Shown: positions 52,761-63,577, numbered from the stretch's first letter. The stretch: 64,000 nt of DNA from Herbaspirillum sp. DW155 (GCF_037076565.1 NZ_AP029028.1:310001-374000), one strand, 5' to 3'. Numbers and translations: made by a program. The notes: a model not told the origin generated them from the sequence alone.

Positions 52761-52946
52761 TCACTGCACGGGCTTGTCCCCTTCGTCTTCCAGGGGCAGG
52801 TTCACTGCGGGGATGGTGTACTTTTCTTCCGCCCAGGCACCCAGGTCGATCTGCTTGCAGCGTTCGGAACAGAAGGGGCGGTACTTGTTCTTCTCGCTCC
52901 ATTCCACCTTGGTGCCGCAGGTCGGGCAGTCTACGATCGTTGCCAT
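52761..52946 (-). CDS. yacG: DNA gyrase inhibitor YacG
   Basis: A 61-residue zinc protein that binds GyrB. The four Cys ligands are in [10 protein letters not shown] and [13 protein letters not shown], the exact family pattern. The neighbours zapD and coaE on the same strand are its usual company. The ATG at 52946 lacks a strong ribosome site. Confidence 0.95.
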   Translation of the reverse strand: MATIVDCPTCGTKVEWSEKNKYRPFCSERCKQIDLGAWAEEKYTIPAVNLPLEDEGDKPVQ

Positions 52947-52982
52947 ACGTTTTACTTCACTTCATTCGATTCAGATTACAGG

Positions 52983-53738
52983 TCAAAAGCCGCACAGCGC
53001 CAGTTCGAAGGGCACTTCGCCTTCGAAGGAGCGCGGCTTCTCGTCGCCATCCTGCTGGGTGAAACGCACCCACAGCATGTACTTGTTGGCCGAAATCTCG
53101 GGGATGGCACCCAGCTCGATGTCGAGCGACAAGCGCAGCATCTGGTAGACCTTGCCTTGCAGCATCTGCTGGTAACTGCCGCCTTCTGCGTTGATTTTCA
53201 CGGCATGTCCGGATTCCCGCAGCAGGCGCATGACGATGGAGATGGCATCGAACAGCGGGATCAGGGGTGCGAACCAGTTGGAGATATCCTGGAAACGGCG
53301 CTCGAACGGATGCTGTTGCCAGGCGTAATAAGCCGGCAGGTCAAATTCGCAGGCGCCGCCCGGGATGATGGTGCGGCCGCGGATGCTCATGAGCCATTCG
53401 TTGTCGCGGATGTTCTGGCCGGTCTTGCCCTGGGCGGCCGCGAGGGCGCTGCTGGCCTGGTCGACTTCGGCCAGGATGGCGTTGAGCATCTCGGGCTCGA
53501 CATTGGGATTGGACTGGTAGGCCAGCAGAATCTGTTTCTGCCGTTCCAGCTCCTGCAGCAGGTCGGACTTGAGGTCGGCGCGTCCGGCGACCTCCAGCAT
53601 TTCAAAAATGGTGGCAAGGGCGATGTGATGCTGATGCGGGCTTTCCTGGTGCAGGAAGAAGACAAACTTCTCGTAGAGGTCTTCCAGTCGCAACAGCGTG
53701 CGAATACGCTCATTGAAAGGGTATTCGTAGACGATCAA
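52983..53738 (-). CDS. zapD: Cell division protein ZapD
   Basis: A 251-residue cytoplasmic protein that bundles FtsZ filaments by binding their C-terminal tail. [20 protein letters not shown] at the N-terminus is diagnostic. The start codon is a TTG at 53738, preceded by AAGGGA with 7-nt spacing; the nearby ATG is out of frame. It is downstream of coaE across 215 bp. The FtsZ tail it would bind (DIPAFLRKQAD) is encoded in the same window. Confidence 0.95.
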   Translation of the reverse strand: MIVYEYPFNERIRTLLRLEDLYEKFVFFLHQESPHQHHIALATIFEMLEVAGRADLKSDLLQELERQKQILLAYQSNPNVEPEMLNAILAEVDQASSALAAAQGKTGQNIRDNEWLMSIRGRTIIPGGACEFDLPAYYAWQQHPFERRFQDISNWFAPLIPLFDAISIVMRLLRESGHAVKINAEGGSYQQMLQGKVYQMLRLSLDIELGAIPEISANKYMLWVRFTQQDGDEKPRSFEGEVPFELALCGF

Positions 53739-53953
53739 AGCATGATCCCTTTATTGGTTGAACCGGACTTGTTAGGCCGCTGACAGGCCGCGTGGGTGCA
53801 ATAACCTCGTCAACATGTGCAATGTCTGTGATTCTGACCCATGCAGAAGAAAATTACAAATGCAGCCGGCATCAAATGAAGATGCTGTACCGCATCGTAT
53901 TTGCCCGCCTGCCTGCGCATACTGCCGCGTTGGCAGGGACGGCCCCCAAAGGC

Positions 53954-54574
53954 TCATGCCCCCTTCGCCAGTTGCAGGTAACGCGCATGCAGCTCGCGTA
54001 CCTGCGCCGGCAGATCGGCATTGCTGCCGCCGTTGTCGATGACGTCCTGGGCCACCGCCAGCCGCGCCTGGCGGCTGGCCTGGGCGGCCATGATCGCTTC
54101 CACTTCCTCGCGCTGCAGGCCGTTGCGCTGCATGACGCGGGCGATCTGCACCTCTTCCGGACAGTCCACCACCAGGATGCGACTGGCGCGTCCGATCCAG
54201 GTACCGGACTCCACCAGCAGCGGCACCACGAAGATGATGTAGGGACCGGTGGCAGCCTCGGCTTCACGCACGGTTTCGCTGCGGATCAGCGGATGCAGGA
54301 TGGCTTCCAGCGCATGGCGTGCAGCAGGATTGCCAAAGACATGCTGGCGCATGTGGGTGCGGTCCATGGCGCCGCGCGCATCGATGAAGGCATCGCCGAA
54401 ATGATCGCGGATGGGCGCGATGGCCAGGCCCTCCGGTGCGGTCAGGGCATGGGCGATGGCGTCGGTATCGACCAGCGAGGCGCCCAGTTCGCCGAACAGG
54501 TTGGCCACGGTGGTCTTGCCGCTGCCGATGCCACCGGTCAGGCCGATGGTGAAGCGTTCAGTCAGAGAAGTCAT
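53954..54574 (-). CDS. coaE: Dephospho-CoA kinase
   Basis: A 206-residue P-loop kinase performing the last step of CoA synthesis. Walker A is GGIGSGKTT (14-22); [10 protein letters not shown] carries the catalytic Asp. [20 protein letters not shown] is the lid region. It starts 3 bp after the pilD stop, so it is probably translated with the pilus genes, as in many betaproteobacteria. Confidence 0.96.
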   Translation of the reverse strand: MTSLTERFTIGLTGGIGSGKTTVANLFGELGASLVDTDAIAHALTAPEGLAIAPIRDHFGDAFIDARGAMDRTHMRQHVFGNPAARHALEAILHPLIRSETVREAEAATGPYIIFVVPLLVESGTWIGRASRILVVDCPEEVQIARVMQRNGLQREEVEAIMAAQASRQARLAVAQDVIDNGGSNADLPAQVRELHARYLQLAKGA

Positions 54575-54577
54575 GAG

Positions 54578-55471
54578 TCAGAAATCGTAAAGAAGCCGTG
54601 TCAGCCAGTGATGGCCCATCAGCAAAGTCAGCATGCCGGCCGCCGCCAGGCAAGGCCCGAAAGGAATGGCCTGGCCGCGCTGGTGGCGCCCCAGGCCCAT
54701 CAGGGCTGCCCCCAGCACGGCGCCCAGGGCCGAGGCCAGCAGCAGCACCAGCGGCAAGGCTTGCCAGCCCAGCCAGGCACCCAGCGCGGCCATCAGCTTG
54801 AAGTCGCCATAGCCGAGTCCCTCCTTGCCGGTGGCCAGCTTGAAGATCCAGAACACCAGCCACAGCGCACCATAGCCGGCCATCGCGCCCAATACTGCAT
54901 CCTGCAGCGGCACCCCGCCATGCGCGAGATTGACCAGCAGGCCCAGCCACAGCAATGGCAGGGTGAGGTCATCGGGCAGCAGCATGGTTTCGGCATCGAT
55001 GACGGCCAGCGCGATCAGGAAGGCGGCGCAAGTCATCAGTGCCAGAGCGTGTGTGCCCAACCCGAAGCGCCAGCCCAGCAGCGCAAAGAGCAGCGCCGTC
55101 AGCAGTTCCACCAGCGGATAGCGCGCGCTGATGCTGCCCTGGCAGAAGCCGCAGCGTCCGCGCAGCAGCAGCCAGCTCAGCACCGGCACCTTGTGGCGCA
55201 GGGCCAGGGGCCGGGCGCAATGCGGGCAGACCGAGGCGGGCAGCCAGAGGTTGTAGCGGGCGCTGTGCGGCAAGGCTTCGCCGCGTTCCTGGGCAACGAA
55301 GTTGGCGGTCTCGCGCAGCATCATCAGCGGCAGGCGGTGGATCACCACGTTCAGGAAGCTTCCCACCAGCAGGCCCAGCAGTGCCGCCACAGCGGCCAGG
55401 GCCGGGTCGCCGGGGAGGGCCAGGGCATCCAGGAAGGGCATCGTCGCGTCGTTCAGGTTGGGGTTGGTCAT
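54578..55471 (-). CDS. pilD: Type IV prepilin peptidase PilD
   Basis: A membrane aspartyl protease that cuts the leader from prepilins and methylates the new N-terminus. LGLLVGSFLNVVIHRLPLMM is the N-terminal signature. Zinc Cys pairs CPHC and CGFC are present. The two catalytic Asp lie in AVIDAETMLLPDDL and GYGDFKLMA. I placed the start at the ATG at 55471 (MTNPNLND, 297 residues); an ATG at 55441 is also possible, and the open frame reaches 55516 into pilC. Confidence 0.93.
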   Translation of the reverse strand: MTNPNLNDATMPFLDALALPGDPALAAVAALLGLLVGSFLNVVIHRLPLMMLRETANFVAQERGEALPHSARYNLWLPASVCPHCARPLALRHKVPVLSWLLLRGRCGFCQGSISARYPLVELLTALLFALLGWRFGLGTHALALMTCAAFLIALAVIDAETMLLPDDLTLPLLWLGLLVNLAHGGVPLQDAVLGAMAGYGALWLVFWIFKLATGKEGLGYGDFKLMAALGAWLGWQALPLVLLLASALGAVLGAALMGLGRHQRGQAIPFGPCLAAAGMLTLLMGHHWLTRLLYDF

Positions 55472-55502
55472 CAAGCGCAGCAGGGAAGGCAAGCCTGTGG
55501 GC

Positions 55503-56759
55503 TCACACCACCGCACCCATGCGGAACACCGGCAGGTACATGGCCACCACCAGGCCGCCTATCACCACGCCGAGCACCGCCATGATAACGGGTTCCATCA
55601 GGCTGGTGAGGGCGGTGACGGCTTCATCGACCTCGCGCTCGTTGAGCTCGGCGATGCGGGCCAGCATGGCGTCGAGGGCGCCGGCCTCTTCGCCCACGGC
55701 CGTCATCTGTACCGCCAGATCGGGAAACACACCCGCAGCCTGCATGGCCGCATGCAGCGAGGCGCCATTGCGCACGGCGTCGCGTACGGCCAGCGAGGCT
55801 TCGGCATAGACCACGTTGCCTGCAGCACCGGCCACCGTTTCCAGCGCCTCCACCAGGGCGATGCCCGCGCCGAAGAGGGTGCCGAAGGTACGGCTCCAGC
55901 GCGCCAGCGCCGCCTGCCGCAGCAGCCGGCCGAAGATCGGCAGCGACAGGCTCAGGCGCTGCGCCGCCAGCCGTAGCGCGGGATAACGCCGCCACGCCAG
56001 CGTCGCCATGATGCCTGCGCTCAGCAAGCCCAGCAGCAACAGCGGACCATGGCGGCCCAGCAGATGCGCCATACCCATCACGATGCGCGTCGGCAAGGGC
56101 AGCTCGGCACCGAACTGCTGGAACATCTGCTCGAAGGCCGGTACCACCCACAGCATGATGACCACCGTCACCACTACCGCGACCAGCACCACCGCGCAGG
56201 GATAGGCCAGTGCCGCGCGCACCTTGCCCCGCAAGGCCAGCGATTTCTCGCGGTAGAGGGCGATACGCTCCAGCATGCTGTCGAGCATGCCGGCTTCCTC
56301 GGCGGCGCGCACCAGATTGCAGAAGAGCGCATCGAACTGCCGTGGATGGCGCGCCAGTGCCGCATGCAGGCTGTCGCCGCGCGCCACGGCTTGCCGCACG
56401 TCGGCCAGCAGCACGGCCAGCGCGGTTCTGGCTGCGCCGCGGATGGCGATGTCCAGCGATTGCAGCAGCGGCAGGCCGGCTTGCAGCATGGTGGCGAGCT
56501 GGCGGGTGAACAGGGCGATCTGTTTGGCGGTGATGCGTCCGCGCATGATCGGCGTGCTGCTGCTGTCATGCGTGATCTCGCCGGTGCGCCGGCCGTCATC
56601 GCGCCGCAGCCGCGCTACCCGCATGCCCTGCTGGCGCAGTCGGGCGCGTGCCTGGGCTTCATCGGCAGCGTTCAGGACGCCGCGCTGCGGGCGGCCGTGG
56701 CGGTCCAGCCCCTCCCAGCGGAAGAGGGGGCCGGAAGGCAAGCGCTCAGGTGCAGGCAA
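55503..56759 (-). CDS. pilC: Type IV pilus inner-membrane platform protein PilC
   Basis: A 418-residue GspF-family protein with the two repeated cytoplasmic domains ([20 protein letters not shown] and [20 protein letters not shown]) and three membrane segments. It is the base on which the assembly ATPase acts. The length matches the family. Its start overlaps the pilB stop by 14 bp. Confidence 0.94.
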   Translation of the reverse strand: MPAPERLPSGPLFRWEGLDRHGRPQRGVLNAADEAQARARLRQQGMRVARLRRDDGRRTGEITHDSSSTPIMRGRITAKQIALFTRQLATMLQAGLPLLQSLDIAIRGAARTALAVLLADVRQAVARGDSLHAALARHPRQFDALFCNLVRAAEEAGMLDSMLERIALYREKSLALRGKVRAALAYPCAVVLVAVVVTVVIMLWVVPAFEQMFQQFGAELPLPTRIVMGMAHLLGRHGPLLLLGLLSAGIMATLAWRRYPALRLAAQRLSLSLPIFGRLLRQAALARWSRTFGTLFGAGIALVEALETVAGAAGNVVYAEASLAVRDAVRNGASLHAAMQAAGVFPDLAVQMTAVGEEAGALDAMLARIAELNEREVDEAVTALTSLMEPVIMAVLGVVIGGLVVAMYLPVFRMGAVV

Positions 56760-57882
56760 GGATCTCTCCCAGGCTGGTTTCGCCGCGCAAGACCTTCAGC
56801 AGTCCCGCACGACGCAAGTCGATGATGCCTTCAGCCTGTGCCTGCCGGCCCAGCTCCAGCGTGCCGGCCTGGGCCAGGATGAGCGATTGCATGGCGGCGC
56901 TGACCGGCATGACCTGGTAGATCCCGGTGCGTCCGCGAAAGCCGGTCTGGTTGCAGGCCGGGCAGCCATGCGGCACGAAGCTGGCCGACGTGCCACCGGC
57001 CGGACGACGGCAGTGGCACAGCCTGCGCACCAGCCGCTGGGCCACGATCAGGCTGACCGAGGCAGCGATGTTGTAGGCCGGCACGCCCATGTTGAGCAGC
57101 CGCGTGAGCGTGGCCGGAGCGTCGTTGGTGTGCAGGGTGGAGAGCACCAGATGCCCGGTCTGCGAGGCCTTGACGGCGATGTCGGCGGTTTCCTGGTCGC
57201 GGATCTCGCCCACCATCAGCACGTCCGGGTCCTGGCGCAGGAAGGCGCGCAGCGCCAGCGCGAAATCCAGTCCCGCGCGTTCGTTGATGCTGACCTGGTT
57301 GATGCCGGGCAGATTGATCTCCACCGGATCCTCGGCGGTGGCGATGTTTACGCCCGGCTGGTTCAGGCGCTGCAGGCAGGCATACAGCGAGACCGTCTTG
57401 CCCGAGCCGGTCGGCCCGGTCATCAGCACCAGGCCGTGCGGCTTGCTGATGGCCTGCAGCAGCGCTTCCCGCTGCGCCGGCTCATAACCCAGCTCGGCAA
57501 TCGACAAGGCGGCCTGGGTGGTATCGAGGATGCGCAGCACGATCTTTTCGCCGAACTGCGTGGGCAGCGTCGAGACGCGGAAGTCCACCGTGCGTGCGCC
57601 CAGCGCCAGGCGCATCTTGCCGTCCTGGGGCAGGCGCTTTTCGGCGATATCCAGCCGCGCCAGGATCTTCAGGCGCGTGGCCAGCTTGTCGCGCAGGCTC
57701 AGCGGCGGCTGCGCCAGCTCGTGCAGAACGCCATCCACACGCAGGCGCACACGGAAGAGATGTTCAAAGGGTTCGAAATGCAGGTCGGAGGCGCCCATGC
57801 CGACCGCATCGGCCAGCAGCTTGTGCAGCAGGCGCACCACCGGAACATCGTCGTCGGCCACGGCCGTGTCGGGAGCTTGCAT
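56746..57882 (-). CDS. pilB: Type IV pilus assembly ATPase PilB, short form
   Basis: A GspE/PilB-family ATPase. Walker A is GPTGSGKT (156-163); the Asp box and Walker B are AEDPVE and [13 protein letters not shown], and the His box is [12 protein letters not shown]. The zinc-binding Cys are in LCHCRRP and GCPACNQTG. From the ATG at 57882 the protein has 378 residues. Classical PilB has about 560 and a regulatory N-terminal domain, which is missing here. The upstream open frame to 58026 has no similarity. The short form resembles ATPases of reduced type IV systems. Confidence 0.9.
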   Translation of the reverse strand: MQAPDTAVADDDVPVVRLLHKLLADAVGMGASDLHFEPFEHLFRVRLRVDGVLHELAQPPLSLRDKLATRLKILARLDIAEKRLPQDGKMRLALGARTVDFRVSTLPTQFGEKIVLRILDTTQAALSIAELGYEPAQREALLQAISKPHGLVLMTGPTGSGKTVSLYACLQRLNQPGVNIATAEDPVEINLPGINQVSINERAGLDFALALRAFLRQDPDVLMVGEIRDQETADIAVKASQTGHLVLSTLHTNDAPATLTRLLNMGVPAYNIAASVSLIVAQRLVRRLCHCRRPAGGTSASFVPHGCPACNQTGFRGRTGIYQVMPVSAAMQSLILAQAGTLELGRQAQAEGIIDLRRAGLLKVLRGETSLGEILACT

Positions 57883-58034
57883 GGGAGACCTCTCGCGCAG
57901 GGGCGCCGCCATGGGGCAACGCGCAGGGAGGGCAAGTCTCCCACGCTCTGCAGCTGGCCGAAAAGCGGGCCAGCGGTTTGCGTGGGTCAAAATCGGCGGA
58001 GTTCGATGCGCTGCCGGGGCCGGCACGAGCGTCT

Positions 58035-59327
58035 TCAGTCCTGCGCGTTCACCTTGGACGGCAGCGCAATGAGCTTGACCATGCGGATGGCCTGGTTCTG
58101 CACCTGCACGATCTCGATCACGCAGCCGTCGATCTTGACGGCCACGCTGGCTTCGGGAATGTCCTGCAGGGTTTCCAGCAGCAGGCCGTTGATGGTCTTG
58201 GGGCCATCCAGTGGCAGCTTCAGGCCCAGGCGCTTGTTGATGTCGCGTAGCGTGGTGCTGCCTTCGAGCAGGCAGCTGCCGTCCTTGTCCCAGCCGAAGC
58301 CTTCACCGGAGGAGCCGGGCGAGGAGGTGGTGAATTCGCCGATCATCTCTTCGATGATGTCTTCCAGCGTCACCAGCCCCTGCACTTCGCCGTATTCATC
58401 GACCACGATGCCCAGGCGTTCATGGTTTTCCTGGAAGTATTGCAGCTGGGTGAAGACATCGGTTTCCACCGGCACGTAGTAGGGCGCCGAGAGCAGCGCG
58501 CGCAGGTCGTCGTGGGTGATCTCGTCTTCGTGGCGGAACAGCGCCACCGTCTTGCGCACATGCAGGATGCCGACGATGTGGTTGATCTCGCCCTCGAATA
58601 CCGGCAGCTTGTTGTGATAGCAGGTCGCCAGCTGGTGCAGGATCTCGTCCACCGGGGCGGCCAGGTTCAGGGCCTCGACCTGGGGGCGCGGGGTCATCAC
58701 GTCTTCCACCGAAATCTTTTCCAGATCGAACAGGTTCAGCAGGATGCTCTTGTGCTTCTGCGGAATGAAGCTGCCGCCTTCGAGCACGATGGAACGCAGC
58801 TCTTCGGGGGAAATGCGTTGCTCGGTTGCACGCGCCCCGGTCTTCACGTGCAACACCTTGAGGATGGCCGAGACGAACAGGTTGACGAACCACACCAGCG
58901 GCTTGGCCACCCGCATGAGCGGCTTGAGGATGAAGCTGGTGAACAGCGCAATACGCTCGGGATGGGTGGCGCCGATGACCTTGGGCACGATCTCGGCAAA
59001 GACGATCAGCAGGGCCGCCACGAAGGCGGTCGCGGCCGTGATGACGCGCTGGTGGTTGCCGAAGGCGGCGATGGCCAGAGCGGTCACCAGCGCCGTGGCC
59101 AGCGCATTGATGACGGTATTGGCGATGAGGATCAGCGAGAGCAGCCGTTCAGTGCGGTCCAGCAGCCACAGGATGGTGACGGCGGCACGGTTGCCCTGTT
59201 TGGCCAGGTGCCGCAGGCGATGGCGGTTGGCGGCCATCAGCGCCGTCTCGGTCATGGAAAAGAAGGCCGAGAGCAGGATCAGGATCAGGAGTGCAAGAGC
59301 TTGCACCCATATGGGTACGGTATCCAA
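58035..59327 (-). CDS. HlyC/CorC (CNNM) family protein with DUF21 and CBS domains
   Basis: A 430-residue membrane protein: DUF21 transmembrane domain (about 1-190, with [20 protein letters not shown]), two CBS domains ([14 protein letters not shown] onward; [21 protein letters not shown]) and a C-terminal CorC_HlyC domain. Relatives are linked to magnesium or cobalt homeostasis. The start is uncertain: TTG at 59327 is the first candidate and GTG at 59306 the next. It lies upstream of pilB on the same strand; a functional link is not evident. Confidence 0.9.
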   Translation of the reverse strand: MDTVPIWVQALALLILILLSAFFSMTETALMAANRHRLRHLAKQGNRAAVTILWLLDRTERLLSLILIANTVINALATALVTALAIAAFGNHQRVITAATAFVAALLIVFAEIVPKVIGATHPERIALFTSFILKPLMRVAKPLVWFVNLFVSAILKVLHVKTGARATEQRISPEELRSIVLEGGSFIPQKHKSILLNLFDLEKISVEDVMTPRPQVEALNLAAPVDEILHQLATCYHNKLPVFEGEINHIVGILHVRKTVALFRHEDEITHDDLRALLSAPYYVPVETDVFTQLQYFQENHERLGIVVDEYGEVQGLVTLEDIIEEMIGEFTTSSPGSSGEGFGWDKDGSCLLEGSTTLRDINKRLGLKLPLDGPKTINGLLLETLQDIPEASVAVKIDGCVIEIVQVQNQAIRMVKLIALPSKVNAQD

Positions 59328-59486
59328 ACGTTGCCGTCAGTGGGTTGCCCTCACGCACGGGAGGGAGTCGGCGGGCCTGTTTGCTTGTCGTCATGACAGC
59401 AAGGCAGGGCGGCCAGCGAGCGCCAAAGTCTAGACGATGGGGGCGTATCCCGCAAGCCGGTGCCGCGTGGGCACCTGACTTGCTCT

Positions 59487-60455
59487 TCAGTAACCCCGTA
59501 CACGATTGTACAAATGCGGTGGCGGTAGGCCGCCCAGCATGGCCGCAATCGCCACGGCCGCCTGCCGCGCACGTTCGCGGCGTGAGGGCGTGGCCGCGGC
59601 ATGCGGCGTGACCAGCACGCGCGGATGGTGCCAGACGGCGGCGTCGGCGGGCAAGGGTTCTTCGTCGAACACGTCCAGCACGGCACCGGACAAGTGTCCA
59701 CTGTCGAGCGCGGCCAGCAGGTCGGGCAGGCAGACGTGGCTGCCGCGTCCGACGTTGATGAGCGCTGCGCCGCGTGGCAACTGGCGCAGCAGATCGGCAT
59801 CGATGAGGTGGCGGGTATCGGGGGTCTCTGGCAACAGGCAGATCAGGATATCGGTGCGGGCCAGGAAATGAGGCAACGCATCGGTTCCGGCAAAGCAGGC
59901 CAGGCCCGTTTCGCTGCGCGGCGAGCGCGCCCAGCCGGCCGTCTCGAAACCGATCGCTGCGTGCATGCGCGCCGTTGACAAGCCCAGCGCACCCAGACCG
60001 AGCACGCCCACGCGGGTTTCGCGCGCGGTGCGCGGCGTGGAGAATTCGCGCCATTCCGCCCGCGCCTGCTGGGCGATGATGCGCGGCATGTCCTTCAACA
60101 GCATCAGGCTGCTCATGAGCGTGAATTCAGCCATGCGCTGCTGGGTCTCGGGCGTGACCATGCGCACGATGGGCAGGTCCGGCAGGTGCGGATCGGCCAG
60201 GATGTGATCGACCCCGGCGGCCGCGCTGATGATGGCCTTCAGATTTGGAAACTGCGCCAGCCGGCCCGCTTCGGGCTGCCAGACCAGCACGAAGTGCACG
60301 CGCCCGGGATCGACCTCGGGATCATCCCAGGCGCGCACTTCCAGCCCCAGCCCGGGCGCGAACTCATGGAAGCTGGCGCGCCATTCGGGCAGGGCAGCAG
60401 CACCGCCCGACTTGACCAGCAGCACCGGTGCGGCGGCAGAAGCGGAAGCGGTCAT
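59487..60455 (-). CDS. ghrA: Glyoxylate/hydroxypyruvate reductase A-type dehydrogenase
   Basis: A 322-residue D-2-hydroxyacid dehydrogenase. The NAD(P) fold has GVLGLGALG (GxGxxG); catalytic residues are Arg in INVGRGSHV, Glu in FDEEPLP and His in VTPHAAATP. SAAAGVDHIL and LLKDMPRIIAQQ resemble the GhrA subgroup, which reduces glyoxylate and hydroxypyruvate. Its start overlaps the IclR stop by 4 bp, so the two are one unit; the regulator probably senses a related acid. Confidence 0.86.
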   Translation of the reverse strand: MTASASAAAPVLLVKSGGAAALPEWRASFHEFAPGLGLEVRAWDDPEVDPGRVHFVLVWQPEAGRLAQFPNLKAIISAAAGVDHILADPHLPDLPIVRMVTPETQQRMAEFTLMSSLMLLKDMPRIIAQQARAEWREFSTPRTARETRVGVLGLGALGLSTARMHAAIGFETAGWARSPRSETGLACFAGTDALPHFLARTDILICLLPETPDTRHLIDADLLRQLPRGAALINVGRGSHVCLPDLLAALDSGHLSGAVLDVFDEEPLPADAAVWHHPRVLVTPHAAATPSRRERARQAAVAIAAMLGGLPPPHLYNRVRGY

Positions 60456-61309
60456 GGATGCGGCTCCACCGGATTGGCCTGGTGCATGGGCCGGCGCAAG
60501 GCCGGGTCGAAGGGATTGATCCGGCGCGACAGGGCGGCGGCTTCCCGCTGCAGCATCTGCACCACGGTCGGCAGGCGCTCCTCGGTCAGGCGCGAGGTCA
60601 GCGTGCCCACGCTCAAGGCGCCGACGATGCCGCCAGAGGCATCGAACAGGGGCACGCCCAGGCCCGCCATCCCATCCAGCAGCCCGGCCTGCCGTGCCGC
60701 GTAGCCGGTCTCGCGCACCCGTTCGATTTCGGTGCGCAGGTATACCTCGTCATAGACACCGAACTCGCGCAGGCGCGGCACGTTGTAGCGGATCACTTCT
60801 TCGCGTTCTTCTTCCGGCAGGAAGGCGAGGATGGCCAGCGCGCCCTGTCCCACGCCCAAGGCGACGCGCCCGCCGATGTCGCCGGTGAAGGCGCGGATCG
60901 GGAAGGGACCATCGACGCGATCCACGCACACCGCATCGAAGCGCGAGCGCAGCAGCAGGAAGACCGTATCGCCCAGGCTGCCGCACAGCCGCAGCAGCGC
61001 CGGCCGGCACAGGCTGCGCACATCCGACGCGTTGCCGGCACGCGCGGCCAGAGCGAACAGGTCCATGCCCAGGCGATACAGCTTGCTGCGCTCATCCTGT
61101 TCCACCACGCCTTCACCGGCCAGCGATTGCAGCAGCCGGTGCGTGGTGCCCTGGGTCAGGCCGATGGCCTTGGCCACTTGCGTCACGCGCATGCCTTGCG
61201 CTGGTGCATCGGCCAGGGCGCGCAACACCGCAAAGGTGCGCTGGATGCCGTTGACCGGCAGGGATGCGGGGGCGCTGGCGGCCGTGGCCTCGTCGTTGTG
61301 CTCGCTCAT
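60452..61309 (-). CDS. IclR-family transcriptional regulator
   Basis: A 285-residue regulator with an N-terminal winged helix (about 20-85; IQRTFAVLRALADAP, then GLTQGTTHRLLQSL) and a C-terminal IclR effector domain (GRVALGVGQGALAILAFLP; GVPLFDASGGIVGALSVG). It is divergent from the ABC transporter operon at 61575, which it is likely to control together with the downstream ghrA-type gene. The ligand is unknown. Confidence 0.92.
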   Translation of the reverse strand: MSEHNDEATAASAPASLPVNGIQRTFAVLRALADAPAQGMRVTQVAKAIGLTQGTTHRLLQSLAGEGVVEQDERSKLYRLGMDLFALAARAGNASDVRSLCRPALLRLCGSLGDTVFLLLRSRFDAVCVDRVDGPFPIRAFTGDIGGRVALGVGQGALAILAFLPEEEREEVIRYNVPRLREFGVYDEVYLRTEIERVRETGYAARQAGLLDGMAGLGVPLFDASGGIVGALSVGTLTSRLTEERLPTVVQMLQREAAALSRRINPFDPALRRPMHQANPVEPHP

Positions 61310-61574
61310 GAGGGGGCTTTGTCTGCTGGGTGGAATCGGCAGCGATTGCCTGGCCGATGGATTTCATTGAATGGAATAAATATAAAAAATTTCCCGACTG
61401 TCGAAATACGATAGCAGAATTGGCACCGAAATTGCATCAATAACGAAACAGGAGATGCGCCGCTCACATCGCTCAACGATGGGGCGGCGTACTTGAAAGT
61501 ATGCATCGGAGCGCCCGCCGGCCGACAAGCCCGCCAGCCGTGCAGCGCCCGAACCTTGCGACAGGGAGCTTGCA
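61310..61574. promoter_or_regulatory. Divergent control region, IclR gene / ABC transporter operon
   Basis: These 265 bp should hold both promoters. On the minus strand TTCGAC (61400-61405) and TATATT (61379-61384) could serve the IclR gene, though the spacer is only 15 bp. CTGTCG-AAATA-CGATAG near 61398 is an imperfect palindrome and a candidate IclR site. ACAGGGAGC before 61575 is the ribosome site of the ATPase gene. Confidence 0.4.
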
Positions 61575-62660
61575 ATGTCATTTCTCACGCTGACCAATGT
61601 CAGTAAGTTCTATGGCGATACCCAGGCGGTATCAGGATTCAACCTCACGGTGGAAAAGGGTGAGTTCATCTCCCTGCTCGGTCCCTCGGGCTGCGGCAAG
61701 ACCACTACCCTGCAGATGATCGCGGGCTTCGAAGCCGTCAGCGGCGGCCGCATCGAACTGGACGGCCGCGACATCACCCATGCCAAGCCCAACACGCGCG
61801 GTCTGGGCATCGTCTTCCAGACCTATGCGCTGTTCCCGCACATGACGGTGGAGCAGAACGTGGCCTTCGGCCTGGAGATGCGCAAGTGCAACGCCAGTGA
61901 AAAGCGCGACCGCGTGGCGCAGGCGCTGGCCCTGGTGCATCTGGAAAAACATGGCGCGCGATATCCGCGTGAACTCTCCGGCGGCCAGCGCCAGCGCGTG
62001 GCCCTGGCGCGTGCGCTGGTGATCGCACCGCCCGTGCTGCTGCTGGACGAGCCGCTGTCCAATCTCGATGCCAAGCTGCGCGAAGAGATGCAATTCGAAC
62101 TGCGCGACATCCAGCGCAAGGTCGGCACCACCACCATCATGGTCACGCACGACCAGAGCGAAGCCATGTCCATCAGCGACCGCGTGGTGGTGATGGAAGC
62201 CGGCCACATCACCCAGGTCGGCCGTCCCCTGAACGTATATGAACATCCGGCCAACCGCTTCATCTCCACCTTCGTGGGCAAGGCCAACCTGCTGGAAGGC
62301 CAGGTGGTCCGCGCCGCAGGTGAACGTGCTGACATCGTCGTGGGCAATATGATGCTGTCGCTGGAAAGTGCCGACAGCGGCCTGCGCACCGGTGGCCGCG
62401 TAGTGCTGGGTCTGCGTCCGGAAAAAATCCGCTGTACCGCGCCCGGTCAGGGCCGCTGCAATGGCGAAGTGGTGCGCCGCTTCTTCCTCGGCAGCCAATG
62501 GATGTATGAGGTGGAGACACCGCTGGGCCCGCTCTCGGTCCTCTCGGCCAACGATGGCGTCGAGGCGCTGGAACAGGGCGCCGCTGTCGGCCTGGCATGG
62601 AGCGACTACAGCCTGCGCCTGGTCTCCACCGCGCGCAGCGATGAAGGGGTGGCGGCATGA
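61575..62660 (+). CDS. ABC transporter ATP-binding protein (PotA-like)
   Basis: A 361-residue ATPase of an importer. Walker A is GPSGCGKTT (36-44), the signature is LSGGQRQRVALARAL (from 134), Walker B is VLLLDEPLSNLD and the switch His is in MVTHDQSEA. A C-terminal TOBE domain (RVVLGLRPEKIRC) follows. It resembles PotA and related spermidine/putrescine or Fe3+ ATPases. It overlaps the permease gene by 4 bp. The substrate-binding protein is not in the window. Confidence 0.93.
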   Translation: MSFLTLTNVSKFYGDTQAVSGFNLTVEKGEFISLLGPSGCGKTTTLQMIAGFEAVSGGRIELDGRDITHAKPNTRGLGIVFQTYALFPHMTVEQNVAFGLEMRKCNASEKRDRVAQALALVHLEKHGARYPRELSGGQRQRVALARALVIAPPVLLLDEPLSNLDAKLREEMQFELRDIQRKVGTTTIMVTHDQSEAMSISDRVVVMEAGHITQVGRPLNVYEHPANRFISTFVGKANLLEGQVVRAAGERADIVVGNMMLSLESADSGLRTGGRVVLGLRPEKIRCTAPGQGRCNGEVVRRFFLGSQWMYEVETPLGPLSVLSANDGVEALEQGAAVGLAWSDYSLRLVSTARSDEGVAA

Positions 62661-63574
62661 GCGCGGCCGGCACGACTTCCGTGGCCCCGCCCGTGGTGAG
62701 TGCCGTCGAGAGCGGCAAGGCTCCCGGCCAGCGCAGCCTGCCCTGGCTGATGTCGGCCCCGGCCATCCTGCTGTGTACGGTGATGCTGTTGGTGCCGCTG
62801 GTGCTGACCTTCGTGCTGTCCTTCAACGCCTATGATGCCGAGACCGGCCCCAAGGCCGGCACCTTCACGCTGGAGCACTACCAGGCCGTGCTGACCGATC
62901 CGTATTACTACGGCATCTTCTGGCGCACGCTGTGGATCTCGGGCCTGGTCACGCTGATCTGCATCGTCGTCGGTGCGCCTGAGGCTTATATCCTCAACCG
63001 CATGCGCAAGCCCTGGCGCTCCATCATGCTGCTGGTGGTGCTGGCCCCGCTGATGATCTCGGTGGTGGTGCGCGCCTTCGGCTGGAGCATGCTGCTCGGT
63101 CCCGAAGGCCTCATCAACGGCACGCTGGTGGCGCTGGGCTTTGCCAGGGTCAAGCTGCTCTATACCGAAACGGCCATCGTCATTGCGCTGGTGCATGTGA
63201 TGCTGCCCTTCATGGTGATCCCGGTATGGACCTCGCTGCAGAAGCTCGATGGTGGTGTAGCCAATGCGGCGCTGTCGCTGGGTGCCTCGCCCATCACCGT
63301 GCTGCGCCGAATCGTGCTGCCGCAGATCATGCCCGGCATCCTCTCGGGCAGCCTGATCGTCTTCGGCCTGTCGGCCAGTTCCTTTGCCATTCCGGGTCTC
63401 TTGGGCGGACGGCGCCTGAAGATGATGGCCACCATCATCTATGACGAATACCTGCACGAACTGAACTGGCCCCTGGGCGCGGCCATCGCGTTGCTGCTGC
63501 TGGTGGCCAACCTGGTCATCATGCTGGGCTGGAACCGCATGATCGAACGCCGCTACAAGAAAGCGCTGGGCTGA
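62657..63574 (+). CDS. ABC transporter permease (PotB-like)
   Basis: A 305-residue inner-membrane permease with six membrane segments and the EAA-type loop that docks on the ATPase (about NAALSLGASPITVLRRIVLPQIMPGI, cited here only by its role near residues 200-225). LMSAPAILLCTVMLLVPLVLT-type segments open the protein. It is of the polyamine-importer (PotB/PotH) family. It is cotranscribed between the ATPase and a second permease. Confidence 0.92.
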   Translation: MSAAGTTSVAPPVVSAVESGKAPGQRSLPWLMSAPAILLCTVMLLVPLVLTFVLSFNAYDAETGPKAGTFTLEHYQAVLTDPYYYGIFWRTLWISGLVTLICIVVGAPEAYILNRMRKPWRSIMLLVVLAPLMISVVVRAFGWSMLLGPEGLINGTLVALGFARVKLLYTETAIVIALVHVMLPFMVIPVWTSLQKLDGGVANAALSLGASPITVLRRIVLPQIMPGILSGSLIVFGLSASSFAIPGLLGGRRLKMMATIIYDEYLHELNWPLGAAIALLLLVANLVIMLGWNRMIERRYKKALG

Positions 63575-63577
63575 ACC

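Noticed and set aside
53792-58479. Long plus-strand open frames over coaE, pilD, pilC and pilB (597 and 734 codons)
   Set aside because: Shadows of minus-strand genes that carry complete family motifs.
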